Source: Limnomonas spitsbergensis (lineage: Eukaryota > Chlorophyta > Chlorophyceae > Chlamydomonadales). From it: a stretch of DNA of 64,000 nucleotides. Under the pieces are notes generated by a model. It searched no databases and was not told where the DNA came from. It saw only the letters and a list, made by a program, of their open reading frames with translations. The DNA is taken from contig JAYJMM010000106.1 in the NCBI GenBank assembly GCA_037349105.1, positions 1,302,001 to 1,366,000 of the forward strand, written 5' to 3'. A program made the position numbers and the translations under genes. This document shows positions 22,460 through 36,771 of this stretch, piece by piece (position 1 is the stretch's first letter; each line of letters opens with the position of its first letter).

Positions 22460-24000
22460 AGTCGCTGTAATGATACGTTATTGACTTCCTGTGCTGCTGG
22501 TGCGACCGCTGCATTGTAAAAGCCAAGTACATGCTGCTACCAACTTCGCTGTAACGGCGGGATCTGCAGCTCTCTCATGACCCCAACTGGCAGCGGACGG
22601 AGGAAGCCCTGCAGCTTGGCGCAGATGCTGGAGGAAGCTTGACTGCATCCTGCTCTCGAGGCAATGCCGCGGCCTGAGGTGTAACGTCCTAACGCCATTG
22701 ACATCAGTGGGAAGGGACAAAGCTCGTCGGCATGGCTATTCAGCATCAGTGATTTCCTTGACATTTATTTTTACACGCCATGGCCAGTTAACCAATGAAG
22801 GGTGGGACTTCCCTAGGCATATGCAGGGCAGATGGAGGACCATTCCATGCTACCATATGCCAAGCTATCCTTACTATAGCATCCTGGTTGGTAGCTTCCT
22901 GGCCATAGCCAGGTAGCCAGCGAGAGCGCGAGGGAGATCAACATTCGGGAGGGGAAATTCCCATACCAGGGACCCCAATTTAATGCTTGCGGTGATAGAC
23001 AATCTGCGCACAGCCGTCTTGTTAACCACTGGTAAACTCTTAATGGAATGAGGCTTCAGTCACAATTCAGCCACATTAAAGCACGGACTTGGAGCAGCAT
23101 GCCCTGATGCTTTTGCCACCGGCTGCAGCCGCGGCTGTAGGCCGTTTAAGTCTGGCCGCACATCAGCCAAGTGGCGGCTACCCAGCAGCTGGTCAAAGGT
23201 GGCACGGTGCGCCAACTAAAATAAATTGTTTGCTCGATTTCCTTCCTAGTTTCAACAGTACGGCCGTACTGTTGGTATGCCGTACTGTTGGTACTTTTGG
23301 TACACAATTTCTCAACTTCCTGTTTAGAAGAAAACTAAATGAGCGAAAGAAAACTGGGTGCGGCTTTGAGACACTTCATTTGGAGACTCGAAAGAAATAA
23401 GCCCCGCGAGTATGCAACGTTATGAACCTTTGACACCCTTGTTATTTCAGAGTTCAAATCGGTTTTCGGGCGAAAGGTATTAAATCTGATCTCCCGCTGA
23501 CCTTCACCAAACTTCCACATACATTCATGTCCATCATTTTTGAAAAGGAGCTCGCCTTACTGCCATGCCAGCAAACCGACCACCTCGAGGTTTTCAGATT
23601 GCTTTAAAACACAACCAATCACCATATGTCACGCAAAGTCAAAGGGCCCAGATATGTGCCTTAGATATGTGCCTTACATATGTGCCTCAAATATGTGCCT
23701 TAGATATGTGCCTTAGATATGTGCCCCCACTCCTGCTCTCCCCCCCCTCGAGACTCGAGATGTCCAGATTTTCATTTGATCCTTGCAGGTCCGGATATAT
23801 CACGCACTCCTTTCACGGCTGAATATTTCCATTTCCAGTTTCCATCATTGTTGACCCAGTTTATTTCACAAAATTCCACACACTGCTCATGGCAAGCAGA
23901 AACACAAAGAGAACACTCGGCCGGCACTCATTCATCCCAAGATGTCCACATCATAGTTTGTTTCAAGGCGCACTATGCCGCGTTTCACGGTAAACAAAAG
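22460..24000. other. No gene recognised
   Basis: Mixed sequence downstream of the PHD-GNAT gene. A 13-bp CTTAGATATGTGC repeat (about 6 copies) lies at 23650-23730. I found no exon with a recognisable family on either strand. Confidence 0.35.
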
Positions 24001-24115
24001 GAAATCAAACCTGGCCAGCCAATGTCAAAATAAAAACGTTTCACATGCCAAACACCTCACCTACCAGCATCAGGTTCATGAGTAGCCATGCAAGCACCCT
24101 ACAAAATACCCATAC

Positions 24116-24120
24116 TTACA
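24116..24120 (-). terminator. Possible polyadenylation signal (TGTAA) of the PHD-GNAT gene
   Basis: TGTAA on the minus strand about 260 bases after the stop at 24379. It is the first such motif I see in that direction. Confidence 0.35.
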
Positions 24121-24378
24121 TCCATGTGTACATCCATGCGTGCATTCATGTGTACATCCATGTGTACATCCATGCGTGCACCCACACACGCGAACTCTAT
24201 GCCCCAATGTTACGATCTTGCACCACCATTAGCAGGCCGGTGTTTCATAGCAATCTGATGCTGCTGATGCTGCTGTTCCTGCCGTTGCAGCCTTTGCTGC
24301 CTTTGCTGTCGTTACTGCCGTTGTGGCCCTTGCAGCCCTGCCCACCCTCGGGCCCGTTGTGGCCCATCCTTTGTTGCC

Positions 24379-27300
24379 TCAATGGCCAAGCGTCACGATC
24401 TTGCGAAGCCAGTGCATGGCTGATCCTCTGATGCCCTTGCTGCCCTGCCTGCCCTTTGTTGCTGCTGCTCCCTTCTTGACATCAGCTTTCAGCTTCCGCT
24501 TCAGGAACATGCTCCCGCCAGGACTATACATCTGTACAAGGCACAGCGCAAGCGTTAGGGCACTTCAGTTACACTTCAGGTGTAACTCAGCTACAATTCA
24601 GCTACGATTCAGCTACACCTCAGATGCCGCGCTAGAAACATGCTTGCACTGCACGACTGAACACGCGCAACAGACAATAGGCACTTGTTAGGGCCCTTCA
24701 GCTACAATTCAGCTACAACCCAGCTTTCCCTCAGCTGGACTTCAGCTACACCTCAGCACCAATTCGGCTGTCGCTTGAGGATCCTGCTCCCACCAAGCCT
24801 GTTTGCCATTTCAAATTTCGAATATACAGGACATGCACCGGCAGCTGCTGTAACAGCGTCAACGCAACCACCCCAAAACCGTTTATAAATTCGAATTTTA
24901 AATGTGCAGGACGTTTGTGTTAGCAGCCAGACCTCAGCCACCCCTTAAAGGCCCCATGGCATAGAGCCATACGGGCACTAGGCTATGTTCACACTCTTCA
25001 CACACCTGAAAGTGTGGGAATTCGGTCCTGAGAGCGCCAGCCTGGCGTCGGTTGAGACACTTGTAGCCGACGAAGTGTCTCAGCCACATCTCCCTGCAAG
25101 TTGGACAACACATGTCAATCGCAAGCCAATTCATTTGTTGATCGGCTCTGTAAAAGTCCAGACTTGAGACACGGCTAGGGCGAGAAGAACATCTCGTGTT
25201 TACAGACCTAGACTTAGAAAACACGGCATCCTCAAAAGATGGGAAGCAACAATCAACCACAAGCCTGCCTAATTTTTTGGTCACAAACTTAACGCAACCA
25301 CGCAAAGCTTTAATTGAGGGGACCAAGCAGAGCGAGCTGGGGAGGGGGGGGAGGGGGGGTACCAGCCACATATGACAAAATGTAACATTAATACCACAAG
25401 TAGGAGACCCGTGGCCAACCGACGGAACAAAAAAGGGAGAAATCAGCTACGTGGACTCGATTCTTACACATTGGAGACCATCAAGCACACGCCAACTCAG
25501 TTCTCCCCCCTCTTACCCCCCCCCCCCCTCCTCCCCTGCTAACTTGGCCTCGCATGCCCCCCTCCCCCCTCTACCCCCCCTCCCTCCCCCACTCACTTAG
25601 CCTCCCATTCCCCCTCTTTCCCTCCCCCCCTCCTCCTCTGCTCACCAAGCCTCCCATTCCCCCTATTTCCCCCCTCCCCTTCATATTCCCCCCTCCCCCC
25701 CCCTCCTCCTCTGCTCACCAAGCCTCCCATTCCCCCTATTTCCCCCCTCCCCTTCATATTCCCCCCTCCCCCCCCCCTCCTCCTCTGCTCACCAAGCCTC
25801 CCATTCCCCCTATCCCCCCCCCCCCCCTCATATTCCCCCCTCCCCCCCCCTCATCCTCTGCTCACCAAGCCTCCCATTCCCCCTATCCCCCCCTCCCCCT
25901 CATATTCCCCCCTCCCCCCCCCCGTCCCCCTCTCTCCACCCCCTCCCCCCTCCAGCTCTCCTCTCCCCCTCTCTCCCCCCCTCTCCCCTCTCGTCCCCCA
26001 CGCTCACCTAGCCTCGTAGCCCCCCTGCCCCCCTCCCCTCCCCTCCCCTCCCCCCCCCCCCCCCTTCTACCCTCTTTATCCCCTCTTTCCCTTCCCTCTC
26101 CCTTTTCACCTCCCCGCCTCTCCCCCCCTCCCCCCCCTCTCCCCTCTTCTCCCCCGCCTCTCCCTTCCCCCCTCTCCTCCTCTCCTCTTCTTCTCCCCCG
26201 CCTCTCCTCCTCTCCCCCCCCACCTCTCCTCCTCTCCTCTTCCTCCCCCGCCTCTCCTCCTCTCCCCCCCCCCCCTCTCCTCCTCTCCTCTTCCCCCCCC
26301 CCCCCCCCCCCCTCCCCCCCTGCCAGTCCTCCTCTCCTCTTCCCCCTCCTCTCCTCCTTGTCTCCTCCCCCTCGCTCACCTAGCCTCGCGGTCACCTCGA
26401 TCCAGGACCACCACCAGGGACTGCACACCCAGGTGGGTCAACGTATCCTCAAGACCATTCACCATAGCCCTGCAAGTAACAGGGAGGCAGGGACATATAT
26501 ACTCTTATATAATTGACATTTTGTGAGCTTGTCCTATATTGGAGTGATGGAGTGATTTCTTCCAACTTAAGTAACAGTAGTAATGGAGTGATGTGTCCCA
26601 TCAGGCAGCAGGGCCTGCCACCGGTGAAAAACATATCCTCGAGACCCTTCACCATGGCCCTGCGAGCAACAGGGAGGCACATACATTAAATTCGTGATCC
26701 CTATTGGAGTGACTAAGTGATTTGTCCCGTTAGGCACATGGGCCTGCCCCTATTGGCAGCAGGGCCTGTCACTGGTGGAAAGTGTGTCCTCCAAATCAGT
26801 TACCATGACCCTGAAAGCAACAGGGAGGGGGGGGGGGGAGGTACGGACAAACACCCTTGCACAGAGTCTACCCCCCCCCCCTAAACTCCCTTAACCCTAA
26901 ACGCACCAGAAAGTCCTTGCCCTACACAGGGATTTATATCGTAGTTCAGGGTTAAGGTTGTAGGGTTAAGCCTTACCCTTAGCCCTATATAATATTGGTC
27001 TTAACCCTCAAGTCTGAGCCCTTCAATCACCTGCAGAGTCCCTGTCCGCGTGCACCCTCTTACTGGTCTCTAAACCCTCAACCCTGAACACCTGGAGTGT
27101 CCCCTGCCCGGGCACACCCTCAAACTGGTATAAACCCTCAACCCTGAACCTTTCTGGTCTCTCAACCCTCAACCCTCAACCTCAAGTCCGAGCCCTGTGA
27201 TCACCTGCAGTGTCCCTGCCCGCGCACATCCTCGCGCGTGGCCATGAGGTCGATCTTTGCCAGCTCCGATCCATAAACGTCCATCGTAGCAGCGGACACT

Positions 27301-30300
27301 GCACCAGCGGCCCTGAAAGAGGCGCAGTGATTTAGGTCAAAAATAAGCATCTGCAGGGGTCGAAAATCACCTTGGAGGTCGCTGTCTTGATGGACAGGCA
27401 CGATCGCTCGGATCCGCACACATCCATCGTAGCGGCAGAAACGGCGCCAACAGCCCTGGAGTAGGCTTTTGAAAGGGTTAAAAATAGTGCTGTGCCGAAT
27501 ACAGTCCTAATGGTGGCTGAATTACGCAGCTGAATACCGGTAGAACAAAAGTAGCTGAAATAGCTCAAGGCTAATTCAGCTACTTTTGCCAGTACAGGAC
27601 CGTAATTACCAACACAAATGCTGCATTACGGCGCAATTACACAGCACTGGTCCAAAAGCATCCCAAACAGTGCTGTGCCGATTACGTTCCTTAAAGTAGC
27701 TAAATTGCGTAGCTGAATTTCAGCCACCGCAATTAGTTTGGAGCAGCAACAGTCAAATGTATTGGACCTTGCAAGTGGTTTAGGGATGAAAGCAAGTGAA
27801 GCTTTGCTCGGTACAGTGAAAATAATTGGCTATGTCATCACAGTTACAAGTCACACAGTCAAATTAATTTAACACCAAACCCTGAACCTTACAAAACATC
27901 AAAGAGCCACGCCTCAGGGTGTATCATTCATTTTAAAGCGCCCTCCTATCTCACCCTGGCCCCGTTGCAAGCAGCGCCTGATCCTGCTCGCTCATCCTGG
28001 ACTGCGTCGACGTACCGCGCCCGTCCGCCGCAATACCCACGATAGCGCCGGCGGCCAAGGCCTCGTCGGCCGCCTGGCGACTCCGGAGCAGCACGCCAAA
28101 GTCAGAACCCTCCACCTAAGCATCCGAAGGAACAGGGTCGAGAAAAAAAATGAATGATGACTCCGGAACAGCACGCCGAAATCAGAGCCCTCCACCTAAG
28201 CATCCGGAGGTACAGGGTTGAGGGGAACGATAATACAAAAACATGAATGACGACTCTGGAGCAGCACGCCGAAGTCAGAGCCCCCCTGAGAGCCCTGCGC
28301 CTAGGCTTTGGGGTATGCAGGCTTTGGGGGGTCAATAATCACAACCCCATAGAGCTGGCGGGTGGCGTATCTGGCGTATACTGTATACGGTACATATATA
28401 CGCCATATGCACGCGTAAAAGTTGATCTCATAGACACGTTTAATTGCTGAAATGCGTATATACGGCATCGCGCGAATGCGGCAAAAGATGGGCAAAGCGT
28501 TGAGCTGAGAGCCTCTTCTCGCGTTCATGCTCGCTTGTTGCTTGCTTGCAATGAACTCTATCGGACTGCACACAATAGTGTGGGGGGACCCCTAAACCCT
28601 AAAACCTAACCCTAACCCTTAACCCCAGCCCTAAACCCATGAGCACCTCTAACAACATGGAAGTATGGAAGTATGGAACCCTTAGCTAATAACCGCATAT
28701 CCCATATATTTGACCCCTATACCCCGAACCGCATAACCCACCTGCTGGAACACAAAAGGGCCGTATGCGTCAGACAGGACCGCTGCCACGTGCTCCAGGG
28801 ACTGCCTCTGCTGACCCGCAACAGCCGCCGCGTCGCCGGCCGCTCCCGCAATCGTACCTGCCGTGTCCACGAGCTGCAGGCTGTACCGCTGGTCTGCTGA
28901 TCCTGTGATCTGCTGATCCGCTGCGGCGCCCTGGCCTTCGCGCCGGCCGGTGATCGCCACCTCGCCCCGGCCGCAGAGGGACCTCAGCTCCTGTCAGCGG
29001 GACAGCAGGCCCAGGCGTTCGTTTATACGAGACGGCAGGCCCGGGCGTTATTATGCAGGATGGCATGCCCAGCATTGTTATACGGGTAGGCAGGCCCCGG
29101 CGCCGTTGCACTTTATGGCAGGCCCTGGCGTTGCTACACGGAATGGCAGACCCGGGTGTTATAATACGGGTTGACATGCCCGGGCGCTATAATGCGGGAT
29201 GGCAGGCCAGGGCGTTGCTACACGGAATGACTGACCCGGGCGTTATAATACGGGCTGGCAAGCCCGGGCGCTATAATGCGGGATGGCAGGCCAGGGCGTT
29301 GCACGGAATGACTGACCCGGGCGTTATAATACGGGCTGGCAAGCCCGGGCGCTATAATGCGGGATGGTAGGCCAGGGCGTTGCTACACGGGATGGCAGGC
29401 CCGGGAGTTATAGTATAGGATGGCAGGCCCGGACGTTATAATACGGAAAGGCAGGCCCAGACGTTGGGAGACGGGTTGGCAGGCCCGGCCGTTATAATAT
29501 GGAAAGACAGCATAACCTATTCAGAGATAACGAGGCGGTCGAGGCCATTGTTTGTTCCCTTTTCAAGAGCAAAGGAGTTGTGGTGGAATGGCAGGCCCGG
29601 ATGCTTTAAAGCGTGATGGCAGGCCCGGATGCTATAAAGCGTGATTGCAGGCCCGGATGCTTTAAAGCATAATGGCAGGCCCGGATGCTTGAAAGCGTGA
29701 TGGCAGGCCCGGATGCTATAAAGCGTGATGGCAGGCCCGGATGCTTTAAAGCATGATGGCAGGCCCGGATGCTTTAAAGCGTGACAGCAGGCCAGTGCGC
29801 TAAAACAGGGCCCCTGCATTATTTTGGTATTGTCTTTCAAGCAGAGTCGCTACTTAACCCCACATACCCCAGTAGGGCGTAACTGTCTTCTCCCTCTCTC
29901 GTCAGTCAAAGGCGGGATGGCAGGCTCAGGCGTTTAAAGGCACGGAGTATGAACGCCGTAACCAGCCCGCCTGTTTTGTCTCTTGGTACGCCCTGTCCAA
30001 AGATGTGCTTTTTGTGGCCACATGCCCCACGCGGAGCCATTTCGGAACCTAACCGACACAAATCATAGCCGACGTCGCCGGTTCATGCTAGGGTTCACAC
30101 GCCTGGCCCTTTGAAAAAAGCTCCTGGGTGGCTGCATTGATTTAGTTTGTTGATTTATCATTCAATACGGTAATTCGGGAAATCAACATCTTATCATGTC
30201 AGCTAAACAACAACTGAAACCAGAAAGCCTGGGCGTCTGTTTGTAATGCCGGCAGGCCCTACCTAACAAATAGTGACGAATCCTGAGCCCCAATGCCCGC

Positions 30301-33300
30301 ATCCTGGACCCTAACTACCTCCGGCGCCTAAAATGCTTCGTGTGCTGATATCAGAGCCACAGGCTATGATAAACGACGTCAACGAGTTACAAATTAATAC
30401 AGTATGATACAATAGAACAACAGCACGAAAGCTAAATAGGTTGAGGGGACACTGTACAAAACAAGATCAGGTATACATACGGGCCTGGCCTCAACTGCTA
30501 CGTGCACAGATATCAGGGCTAACGGCTATGATGATCAATTTCAGGTATCAAAAGGATGCCATACAGTCCAATAGTACACATTGTAAATAAAATGTATCGC
30601 ACAAGGAGGGCATGTGGAGGGAGGGGGGGGGGGACAGCCCCGGAGTTCCCAGTGCGAGCCTTTAAGGCAGGGCCTCAATATCAAGGCGGGGAGAAAGGAA
30701 AATGAAATGTACGGTTTACAGCCCATGGTCCACTAAGGTGGAATGCACAAGGACTGGCCCGTGGGTGAGAACAGCGCATGGAGGTGTGGGGGACTGTGAG
30801 ACTGTGGAAAACGACAGGCTGCAAATTCATATGCCCGTACAAAAAGAAGAAAGGATGAAATAAAATAAAGGATGACATTCAATAAAGAATAAAGGATACA
30901 ATTAAATCACAATTAAATAATTAATACCGGTAAAGGATAAATTAAATAAAGAATAAAGGATGAAGTTAAATACCGTTGTGATTCGATGATTTGGTGATAC
31001 GATGATATTGGTGAAAGAAAAACGGTGGAAAATAAAAAAATGGTGGTAACAAATTGGTTAATGGATTTGGCCGCGTTTTCGACAGTGATTTAAATTGTTT
31101 ATTGATTTTTTTTTCCTTTTTACATTGCCAGCTTTGGTTCAATCAAACTCAGGGGCCTATAAACACTGTCATCCTCGGCATGATCCACAGCCCTTCACAG
31201 ACCACCTGCACTTGCTGCACCCCGTGGACTTGCTTGCAGCAACAGCCGCAGCCAGCCTCTGCAGCCCCTGATCTAGCTCCTCCTCATCTGCCCCGTCATC
31301 TGACTCCATCTCATCATCAGATGACTCTTCTCCTTCCTCCTCTTCCTCAGAGAGCTCTGCTTGCTTAGAGCCCCGTCCCATCCTGCTGCTCCTTCGCTTG
31401 CTATCAGGCTCCCTGCCCTCCCCCCCTGACCCCATTTCAGAAGACATCTCATCACTAGATGCCTCCTCATCCCCCAACTCATCCTCATCAGCAATCGCTG
31501 CACGGATCCAGCAGGCTGGCGAGCGCTGCACAGACATTAACTGCGAACTTGCTCGTCGCTTGCCGGAGCGCCGACAGGATGCGAGGGCGCTTTGCAGCTC
31601 CCGAGTGTGGGTCGAGTTGAGCCCTGCGCTGCGTCTCCAAGAGCCTCTGTTCCTTTTGTCGCTGTACCTCTGGATCTAGCCTGACGGATTGCGTGGAAGC
31701 ACTAGGCTGCCCCGGAAGAACCCGGGGCATGAAATCGAAAAGGTTACGCTGCCTTGCAGGAGGCCTTAGTAGTGAGCTAGCAGCACCTGGACGTGGACCT
31801 GGTCCACCGCTGGGGCCCTCCATTACAAGAGATATCAACTGGAGAAATTTTCGCGGCTATCCAGGCGTAACACAAATTTCGAGGGTTTCCGAGGGTTTGG
31901 GCGGATAAATCGCGGTGATTTAAGTTGGTGATTGATTGGCATTTTACATGGTGATACATTTGGTTATTCCAATAACCAATTGGTATCACCAATTCATCGT
32001 ATCACTACGGTATATAATGAAGGATGACTACCAAATTGTGCTGAAACGGTATTGGCTTGGTGAAAGGTTCTCAATGCACTGACCTGGTGATACATTTGGG
32101 GATTCGAATCACCAATGTACCGTACATCACTTCGCCATTGTACGGTACCAATTCGTTCAATATTAAAGAATTGGACATTACAAGGGCCGCAGTCCCTCAC
32201 CTGATACGTGCGCTGGCACTCCGCACAGTGGAACCATAGATCCGGGGAGAAGTACGGATCCGACGCAGCGGGCGCAGCACCGATGCGGCGTCGGTTGCAA
32301 CAGGATCGGTGGTAACAGCGGTGGCCTGCAACAGGAAAGACAGCTGGTTAACGATGTCGATCACAACAGCGCTGGTGTGAAGGTCACACTTTTGGTTGGG
32401 CGGTTACGGTTTACTGCGTTCGACTTAAAGCCTAAGCTATGCGTTGTGACCACCGATCGGTTGCAACGGGATCGGTGGTCACAGCGGTGGGCGGCAACGA
32501 GGTAGACACCTTGTGGACGATGTTAATTTATACCCTAAATAGCGATGGCGTGCATCTGGGTACAAGCAACACTTATGATTGAGTGGTTAGGGTTTACAAT
32601 GCCTAACTTAACCCTGCGCAAGGCGTCCTTGGCAACAGGATCGGTGGTAATAGCATTGACCTACATTGGGCTGCAAGCATCAGTCATCGCCAAACAGGTA
32701 CGGGCTCAAACGGCGGTTAGAGTTCACGGCGTCTAGCTAAACCCTAAGTGAGGATCAGGGGTAACAGCGGTGAGCTGTAACGGACCAGGTGGATGGTTGG
32801 CGGTGTAGATCTTAACCCTGAATAGGGTCAGGGCGCGGGCCACACATGTAGATGGGCGGTTAGATTTTACAGCACCTAATTTAACCCTAAGCAAGGCGTT
32901 GACCTCATACCCTAAACCCTAAACGCCTAACTCAACCCTAAGCTAGGCGTTGACCTCAAACCCTAAACCCTAAACGCCTAACTTAACCCTAAGCTAGGCG
33001 TTGACCTTAAACCCTAAACCCTAAACGCCTAACTTAACCCTAAGCTAGGCGTTGACCTTAAACCCTAAACGCCTAACTCAACCCTAAGCTAGGCGTTGAC
33101 CTCAAACCCTAAACCCTAAACCCTAAACGCCTAAACACCTAACTTAACCCTAAGCTAGGCGTTGACCTTAAACCCTTAACCCTAAACGCCTAACTTAACC
33201 CTAAGCTAGGCGTTGACCTTAAACCCTAAACCCTAAACGCCTAACTCAACCCTAAGCTAGGCCTTGACCTTAAACCCTTAACCCTAAACGCCTAACTCAA

Positions 33301-36300
33301 CCCTAAGCTAGGCCTTGACCTTAAACCCTAAACACCTAACTCAACCCTAAGCTAGGTCTTGACCTTAAACCCTTAACCCTAAACGCCTAACTTAGCCCTA
33401 AGCTAGGCCTTGACCTCAGCAGGCAGGGATGACAACGGTGGCCTGCATTGGGCAAGGCGCCTGGTTGTTATAATGAAGTTGACGCAACCACCCACAGCCT
33501 TTTTCGAAAGGGCCTGGCAGAGCGAACCGGGAGGAAACCGGCACAGAAAACTAGTACGAAACCGCAACGACAGCTAGACATAGAAGCGTAAAGGTTGACC
33601 TGACTGGTTGACGATGTTGGTCTAAGCCCTAAGCTTAGATCGCCGGTCCCAAAGGACTGGTGGTAACAGCGGTGGCCTGCATCGGGTTCCAAACTGCACA
33701 CATAATATTTCAGGTACGGCAAACGGCGGTTGGAGTTTACGGCAAACGACGATTAGGGTTCACCGTGAACGGACAAACAGCAGTTAGGATGAACGACAAA
33801 CGTCGGTTAGGGTTTGCAGCAAACGTCAGTTAGGGTTTACAGCAAACGACAGTTAGGGTCTACGGCGACGTGAACCTAATACGAAACTAGACACCGGTCG
33901 TAACCAGAGAGAGGGAAGACACGGGCCCCAACTGCTGGTACGGCGCATGGTGTAGGTGAAGGGTTGGGCCCCAACTGCTGGTACGGCGCATGGTGTAGGT
34001 GAAGGGTTGGGCCCCAACTGCTGGTACGGCGCATGGTGTAGGTGAAGGGTTGGGCCCCAACTGCTGGTACGGCGCATGGTGTAGGTGAAGGGTTGGGCCC
34101 CAACTGCTGGTACGGCGCATGGTGTAGGTGAAGGGTTGGGCCCCAACTGCTGGTACGGCGCATGGTGTAGGTGAAGGGTTGGGCCCCAACTGCTGGTACG
34201 GCGCATGGTGTAGGTGAAGGGTTGGGCCCCAACTGCTGGTACGGCGCATGGTGTAGGTGAAGGGTTGGGCCCCAACTGCTGGTACGGCGCATGGTGTAGG
34301 TGAAGGGTTGGGCCCCGTGTCCTCCCTTTCTTTGGTCGCAACGAGGGACCTGGGGGAACAGCCGTGGCTTGCATTGGGTGCCACATTTATGGTTTCAGGT
34401 TTTGTGGTTTACCCCCCCCCCCATTTAGGGTTTAAGAGACACACTAACGATGCCACATTCGTCCAAGTTGTTGAGTTTAGGGTTCAGATATAGTTTTTTA
34501 GACTTCATATTTAGTTTCTTAAACTTAAAGTTTTGAGTTAAGGCAAAGCTTGTCGTTGTAACGCTCCCCTCCGTCGCACACTTCGACGTCACGCCCGTCC
34601 AGGGGTAGGGCCCAGGTTTCAGGATCTAGGGTTAGATGAAGGGTGGAGAATTTAGGGCTTAGGGCAAATTACAAACACTCACATCCGTCGCATACTTTGA
34701 TGTTCTCGCCGCAGCTCCGCACCCTCAGCAGAGGCTTTGGGCTTAGGTTGAGGGTTTAGGGTCAAGGGTTTAGGGTTTGGGCATTAGGGTTTGGGTTAAG
34801 GGTTAAGGTTTTAGGGTTAAGAGTTGAGTTTAAATGCTCACATCCGTCGCACACTTCGATGTCCTCGCCGCGGCTCCGCACCTTCAGCAGGGGCTTCCGG
34901 CATTCACAGCACTTGAGACTGCGCAGCCATGGGGGGGGGAGGGTGATAAGGGTTTGGGGTTTATTTCCCAACCCCAAACTCTTCCAAATGCAGAACAAGG
35001 GTGCATATGGGTCGAGGCTGCGCAGCAAGGGGGGAGGTGTGCGTGTTTGGGGTCCAAAGCAGAGTTTAGGGGTATTTGTGGTTAGGGCTTAGTCCCAGCC
35101 CTGAACCCTAACAAATACAGATGAAGGGGCCACATGAGTAGGGGGTTGAAGGGTTCGCAGGAACATTTCACACACCTGGAGCCTTGAGACTGCGTGGCAA
35201 GGGGGGGGGTGTTTGGGGTCGGGAGCAGGGTTAAGATTTGAGCGTGTTTAGGGCTTCGTTCCCAACCCTGAACCCTTAGAAACACAGAATAAGTGGACAT
35301 GGGGTTTAAGGGTACAGTTCCCAACCCCTGAACCCTTGAAATTGCACTTCCAGGGGGCAGATGTAAATCAGCTCCGAACTCAGTGATGTACTGTAGGGTT
35401 CAGGGGTCTGGACTTGGGGCTCGGGGTTCAAAGCTTGGGGTTTAGGGCTTGGGGTTCATAAAAAAAGAACGTGGAAGGCGTAAGAGTTAAGGAAACAGCA
35501 CAGCCTGGGCCGAAGCCACATCCGCGCCGTTTACGTGAAACAAAGCGCCAGAAAGTTGGGGGTCCAGGGTTAAGGGTCTAGGATTAAGGGTCTAGGGGTG
35601 AGGGTTCAACCGCCCAGCAGCTAAGAGCCTGTCTAGCTGCTCCTCAGCTCACCCGCGCAGGTTCTCGACCTCCTCTTTTTCAAGCTGGCCAGAATCACGG
35701 GACGAAGACGAATCATCGCTCTCCTCCTCCTCTTCCTCGTTGCCCTCCCCCCCGCGCCCCTCCATCTCCCCGCGGCGCTCATCCTGATCCTCGTCCTCGT
35801 CCTCGTCGTCCCCCTGGCTGTCGCCCTGCATGCCACGACGACCATAGCCTGTCGGCACCGGCAGCAGTTTGTATTTCTTCGTCACTCAGCTATATGTCAG
35901 CTACACTCCGGCCTCTGGCCGGGGGGCCCATTTGTGGCCAGCCATGCTGTTTGGCCACCAGTCGTAGGTCGGTCCATGAAGGCTCCCAATCGGGCACTTC
36001 GCGGCCGCGGGGCGGCCTGCCAAAGGTGGACTTGTGGCGGAAGAAAGAAACGCTGACATGCAGGCAGTTTAATTTATCGACCGATGTTGTTACGTCACAT
36101 CTAGACTACCGGTAAATACATCTACAAACGGACATGTCACTGTTGACTGTCTGCCATCTTCGTGTCACTGTTAACTGAGACGGTGGTAGCGTGCGCTAGT
36201 TATTTCAAATTCGTCCCCACATTTGTGGACGAAGGCCGAACCCATCCGTCCGTGAGGTTTGGCCTTCGGCCAAACCCACCCCTTCCCGCTTTCGGATCTT

Positions 36301-36736
36301 GCCGAAAGCCCCTATCGGGGCATTCTGCGTTTTTTGCCATCTCCTCGAATCTTCCGGCCGCCGAATGGGGCCTCTTTACCTGGGGCGTCTTATAAATGGT
36401 GGTGATTCATTCTTTGTACTAATACCGGTAATTGTATTAATTGTATTATTTTATTGACGAGCGCTGCCAACTGCGGGGCCTCTTCAATCTACGCACGAGA
36501 GCGTATTATTTTTTGATTTCCAGTGGCCCCCATCGAAAGCTGTCTCCATCCACTGGATCATCAGGGCAAACAATGTATTTATTTATTTATATTGGTGGCT
36601 TTCTCAATTCACGTCCCAGCGCATAAATGTATCGTATATCTTATCTATATATATCGTATATATATATATAGTATCCTATACGGTATATATATATCTTATA
36701 TCTTATATATATATATCTTAATTATATCTATCGTAT

Positions 36737-36771
<35 letters not shown>

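Noticed and set aside
25554..26516. 320-codon Pro/Ser-rich frame
   Set aside because: It is a translation of a polypyrimidine tract inside an intron of a minus-strand gene.
32880..33415. Chromosome end
   Set aside because: The telomere-like motifs are interspersed with other sequence, and exons of one gene lie on both sides.
33853..34386. Three overlapping minus frames reading HHAPYQQLGPNPSPTP
   Set aside because: The 43-bp unit rotates the same peptide through all frames. This is not coding.
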